Source: an uncultured Lysobacter sp. (lineage in GTDB: Bacteria; Pseudomonadota; Gammaproteobacteria; Xanthomonadales; Xanthomonadaceae). From it: a stretch of 6,331 nucleotides of DNA. Made by a program: the position numbers and the translations under genes. Position 1 is the first letter of the stretch. Every line of letters begins with the position of its first letter. Positions 5,018 to 6,331 of this stretch are shown piece after piece. The notes beneath the pieces are model-generated. The model had not been told where the DNA came from, searched no databases, and saw only the letters and a program-made list of their open reading frames with translations. The stretch spans positions 1 to 6,331 of the forward strand of contig CALTXS010000065.1 in NCBI GenBank assembly GCA_943913335.1, in the 5' to 3' direction.

Positions 5018-5023
5018 TTAGGC
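4919..5023 (+). repeat. attC-like interrupted palindrome before aadB
   Basis: TTTCAAAT (4936-4943) pairs with ATTTGAAA (4999-5006), and GCGGGG (4950-4955) with CCCCGC (4993-4998). Six bases bulge on the 5' side, and there is a 37-base terminal loop. The perfect core GTTAGGC (5017-5023) follows ten bases later. At the symmetric 5' place GTCGGTAA (4919-4926) resembles the GTCTAAC expected for the front core at 4644, but poorly. The arms are strong; the outer boundary is uncertain. Confidence 0.5.
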
Positions 5024-5026
5024 CGC

Positions 5027-5560
5027 ATGGACACAACGCAGGTCACATTGATACACAAAATTCTAGCTGCGGCAGATGAGCGAAATCTGCCGCTCTGGAT
5101 CGGTGGGGGCTGGGCGATCGATGCACGGCTAGGGCGTGTAACACGCAAGCACGATGATATTGATCTGACGTTTCCCGGCGAGAGGCGCGGCGAGCTCGAG
5201 GCAATAGTTGAAATGCTCGGCGGGCGCGTCATGGAGGAGTTGGACTATGGATTCTTAGCGGAGATCGGGGATGAGTTACTTGACTGCGAACCTGCTTGGT
5301 GGGCAGACGAAGCGTATGAAATCGCGGAGGCTCCGCAGGGCTCGTGCCCAGAGGCGGCTGAGGGCGTCATCGCCGGGCGGCCAGTCCGTTGTAACAGCTG
5401 GGAGGCGATCATCTGGGATTACTTTTACTATGCCGATGAAGTACCACCAGTGGACTGGCCTACAAAGCACATAGAGTCCTACAGGCTCGCATGCACCTCA
5501 CTCGGGGCGGAAAAGGTTGAGGTCTTGCGTGCCGCTTTCAGGTCGCGATATGCGGCCTAA
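5027..5560 (+). CDS. aadB: Aminoglycoside 2''-O-nucleotidyltransferase ANT(2'')-Ia
   Basis: AadB transfers AMP from ATP to the 2''-hydroxyl of 4,6-disubstituted 2-deoxystreptamine aminoglycosides (gentamicin, tobramycin, kanamycin), inactivating them in the cytoplasm. The 177 residues match the sequence I know for ANT(2'')-Ia across its whole length. The nucleotidyltransferase signature GGGWAIDARLGR lies at 26-37, the metal-binding pair D44 and D46 in HDDIDL, and the third carboxylate D86 in LLDCEP. WDYFYYADEVPPVDWP is at 129-144. The start ATG lies three bases after the core GTTAGGC with no ribosome-binding site, as in the known cassette, so translation depends on a short-leader mechanism or on coupling. 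The stop TAA overlaps the inverse core. The cassette (5018-5608) is 591 bp, the size I recall for the classical aadB cassette. This is a recent-looking mobile resistance gene amid uncharacterised cassettes. Confidence 0.97.
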   Translation: MDTTQVTLIHKILAAADERNLPLWIGGGWAIDARLGRVTRKHDDIDLTFPGERRGELEAIVEMLGGRVMEELDYGFLAEIGDELLDCEPAWWADEAYEIAEAPQGSCPEAAEGVIAGRPVRCNSWEAIIWDYFYYADEVPPVDWPTKHIESYRLACTSLGAEKVEVLRAAFRSRYAA

Positions 5561-5614
5561 CAATTCGTCCAAGCCGACGCCGCTTCGCGGCGCGGCTTAA
5601 CTCAGGTGTTAGAT
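5555..5614 (+). repeat. attC site (59-base element) of the aadB cassette
   Basis: A canonical 60-bp site. The inverse core GCCTAAC (5555-5561) complements the cassette front GTTAGGC, and GTTAGAT (5608-5614) is the next core. The arms AAGCCG (5571-5576) and CGGCTT (5593-5598) and the inner CGCCGC/GCGGCG with loop TTC give the folded hairpin. A5577 is left unpaired as the extrahelical base that directs the integrase to the bottom strand. Confidence 0.95.
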
Positions 5615-5668
5615 GCCAGATTTGGCGTTGCGTATGCTCACAGAAAATCGACAGCCGCAAGACTGTTT

Positions 5669-5697
5669 TTGGCAACTCATAGCCACCACTATTTATC
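5669..5697 (+). promoter_or_regulatory. Candidate cassette-borne promoter for qac
   Basis: TTGGCA (5669-5674) matches five of six bases of the -35 consensus. At 17 bases it is followed by TTTATC (5692-5697), a poor -10. The 108-base leader between the core and the start codon is long for a cassette, and qac cassettes of class 1 integrons are known to carry their own promoter, which supports the idea. Confidence 0.35.
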
Positions 5698-5722
5698 CTT
5701 CATACCGTAGAGGAGATTGCAC

Positions 5723-6055
5723 GTGAAGAACTGGCTCTTTCTGGCTATTGCAATATTTGGTGAGGTCGTCGCAACTTCCGCACTGAAGTCCAGCCATGGA
5801 TTCACCAAGTTAGTTCCTTCTGTTGTAGTTGTGGCTGGCTACGGGCTTGCGTTCTATTTCCTCTCTCTCGCAATCAAGTCCATCCCGGTCGGCATTGCTT
5901 ATGCTGTTTGGGCTGGCCTCGGCATCGTACTTGTGGCAGCTATCGCTTGGATCTTCCATGGCCAGAAACTAGACTTGTGGGCGTTCGTTGGCATGGGACT
6001 TATCGTTAGTGGCGTCGCCGTTCTAAATCTGCTATCCAAGGTCAGCGCACATTGA
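5723..6055 (+). CDS. qacF: QacF-type small multidrug resistance exporter of quaternary ammonium compounds
   Basis: This 110-residue inner-membrane protein of the SMR family works as an antiparallel dimer, exchanging protons for cationic biocides such as benzalkonium and dyes. Four membrane helices are visible (about 4-22, 32-52, 57-76 and 85-104). The essential E14 is in [14 protein letters not shown], with Y40, Y60 and W63 of the substrate site and the signature [16 protein letters not shown] at 52-67. The C-terminus [14 protein letters not shown] is full length, unlike the truncated qacEdelta1 of class 1 integrons. The sequence closely resembles QacF, QacH and QacL variants; which name applies depends on a few residues and needs alignment. 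GTG 5723 is chosen because AGGAG (5711-5715) is seven bases upstream and the family N-terminus M/V-KNW follows. The cassette spans 5609-6119. Confidence 0.93.
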   Translation: MKNWLFLAIAIFGEVVATSALKSSHGFTKLVPSVVVVAGYGLAFYFLSLAIKSIPVGIAYAVWAGLGIVLVAAIAWIFHGQKLDLWAFVGMGLIVSGVAVLNLLSKVSAH

Positions 6056-6065
6056 TCGGGCTGGC

Positions 6066-6125
6066 ATCTAACAATTCATTCAAGCCGACGCCGCTTCGCG
6101 GCGCGGCTTAATTCAGGTGTTAGGC
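6066..6125 (+). repeat. attC site (59-base element) of the qac cassette
   Basis: A canonical 60-bp site nearly identical to the aadB attC. Its inverse core ATCTAAC (6066-6072) exactly complements this cassette's front core GTTAGAT (5608), and GTTAGGC (6119-6125) starts the next cassette. The stem AAGCCG/CGGCTT, inner CGCCGC/GCGGCG, loop TTC and extrahelical A6088 are all kept. Apart from the cores, only about three spacer bases differ from the aadB site. Confidence 0.95.
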
Positions 6126-6165
6126 GGCGCACCAGGCGTCATCGTTCAACAACCAGGGGGAGCAA

Positions 6166-6331
6166 ATGGCTATCTGCAAAGACTGTGGTGTCGAGAAGGC
6201 TCGCTTTATGTCGGACCTGTGCGGCACCTGTATCAGCAAGCCTCCTAGCAACAACAATGCTTCTGCTCAAAGCATCCCGTCTGACACTGCCGCAGTTCCA
6301 GCATCCTCAGAAGGTGGCATGGCGTCCTCGA
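6166..6331 (+). CDS. Zinc-ribbon-like cassette protein of unknown function (partial, 55 residues visible)
   Basis: The frame begins MAICKDCGVEKARFMSDLCGTC, with two CxxC pairs (C4/C7 and C19/C22) that would bind one zinc. A low-complexity Ser/Ala/Pro/Asn stretch then runs to the window end. The start ATG 6166 has a strong AGGGGGAG ribosome-binding site (6155-6162) three bases upstream, unlike aadB. The front core at 6119 is 40 bases before the start, so this is the next cassette gene. Such N-terminal zinc ribbons followed by a linker often precede a membrane or other domain, but nothing beyond is visible, and I do not recognise the family. Confidence 0.7.
   Translation, partial: MAICKDCGVEKARFMSDLCGTCISKPPSNNNASAQSIPSDTAAVPASSEGGMASS

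Larger units (their letters stand above)
2959..6331 (+). mobile_element. Integron gene-cassette array without visible integrase (partial)
   Basis: Seven GTTRRRY cores occur in the same orientation: GTTAGGC at 2959, GTTAGAC at 3585, 3663 and 4644, GTTAGGC at 5017, GTTAGAT at 5608 and GTTAGGC at 6119. They bound short, mostly single-gene units. Three cassettes have a stop-proximal inverse core that exactly complements their own front core: 2959/3437, 5017/5555 and 5608/6066. This is the arrangement expected of cassettes inserted one after another by an integron integrase. The first core lies two bases after phaR. No intI, attI or class 1 features such as sul1 are present in the window, so it may be a CALIN or part of a longer array continuing to the right. 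Confidence 0.88.

Noticed and set aside
5276..5474. Overlapping frames on both strands inside aadB
   Set aside because: They are shadows of aadB, whose protein is recognised along its whole length.
5555..6125. Near-identical repeats at 5555 and 6066 considered as a CRISPR or IS end pair
   Set aside because: There are only two copies about 510 bp apart, each with integron cores and an extrahelical base, which fits attC and not CRISPR repeats or insertion-sequence ends.

Overview
The window joins two very different halves. Positions 1-2956 are ordinary chromosomal housekeeping DNA of a proteobacterium. They hold the membrane protease gene htpX (minus strand, cut by the window start), the tRNA-modifying glutamyl-Q synthetase gene gluQ, and two polyhydroxyalkanoate (PHA) storage genes, phaB (acetoacetyl-CoA reductase) and phaR (PHA regulator). 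PhaR of this type, GluQ-RS and an E. coli-like HtpX together suggest a PHA-storing beta- or gammaproteobacterium. I cannot name the genus.

From position 2959, two bases after the phaR stop codon, the sequence becomes an integron gene-cassette array that runs past the window end. Seven GTTRRRY core sites are visible: 2959, 3585, 3663, 4644, 5017, 5608 and 6119. The last two complete cassettes have textbook 60-bp attC sites; the earlier attC sites are longer and more degenerate. No integrase gene, attI site or Pc promoter is visible, so within this window the array looks like a cluster of attC sites lacking an integrase (CALIN), or the distant part of a larger integron.

The cassettes, in order, are: a 155-aa protein of unknown function; a tiny segment with a perfect TATAAT box; a segment with a DUF3147-like membrane protein (+) facing a HigA/XRE-type antitoxin (-) and a probable toxin remnant; a cassette with no convincing gene; aadB, which is ANT(2'')-Ia aminoglycoside nucleotidyltransferase; a qacF-type small multidrug resistance exporter; and the beginning of a zinc-ribbon protein of unknown function.

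The chromosomal genes link storage metabolism (phaB makes the monomer precursor, phaR senses or regulates PHA) to protein and tRNA quality functions only by proximity. A sigma-32-like promoter precedes htpX, and an extended hairpin separates phaB from phaR. In the array, aadB and qac give aminoglycoside and quaternary-ammonium resistance. They sit beside cassettes of unknown function, a mixture expected when mobile resistance cassettes enter an environmental array. With no Pc in view, expression may depend on readthrough from phaR or on promoters inside cassettes; candidates are listed.
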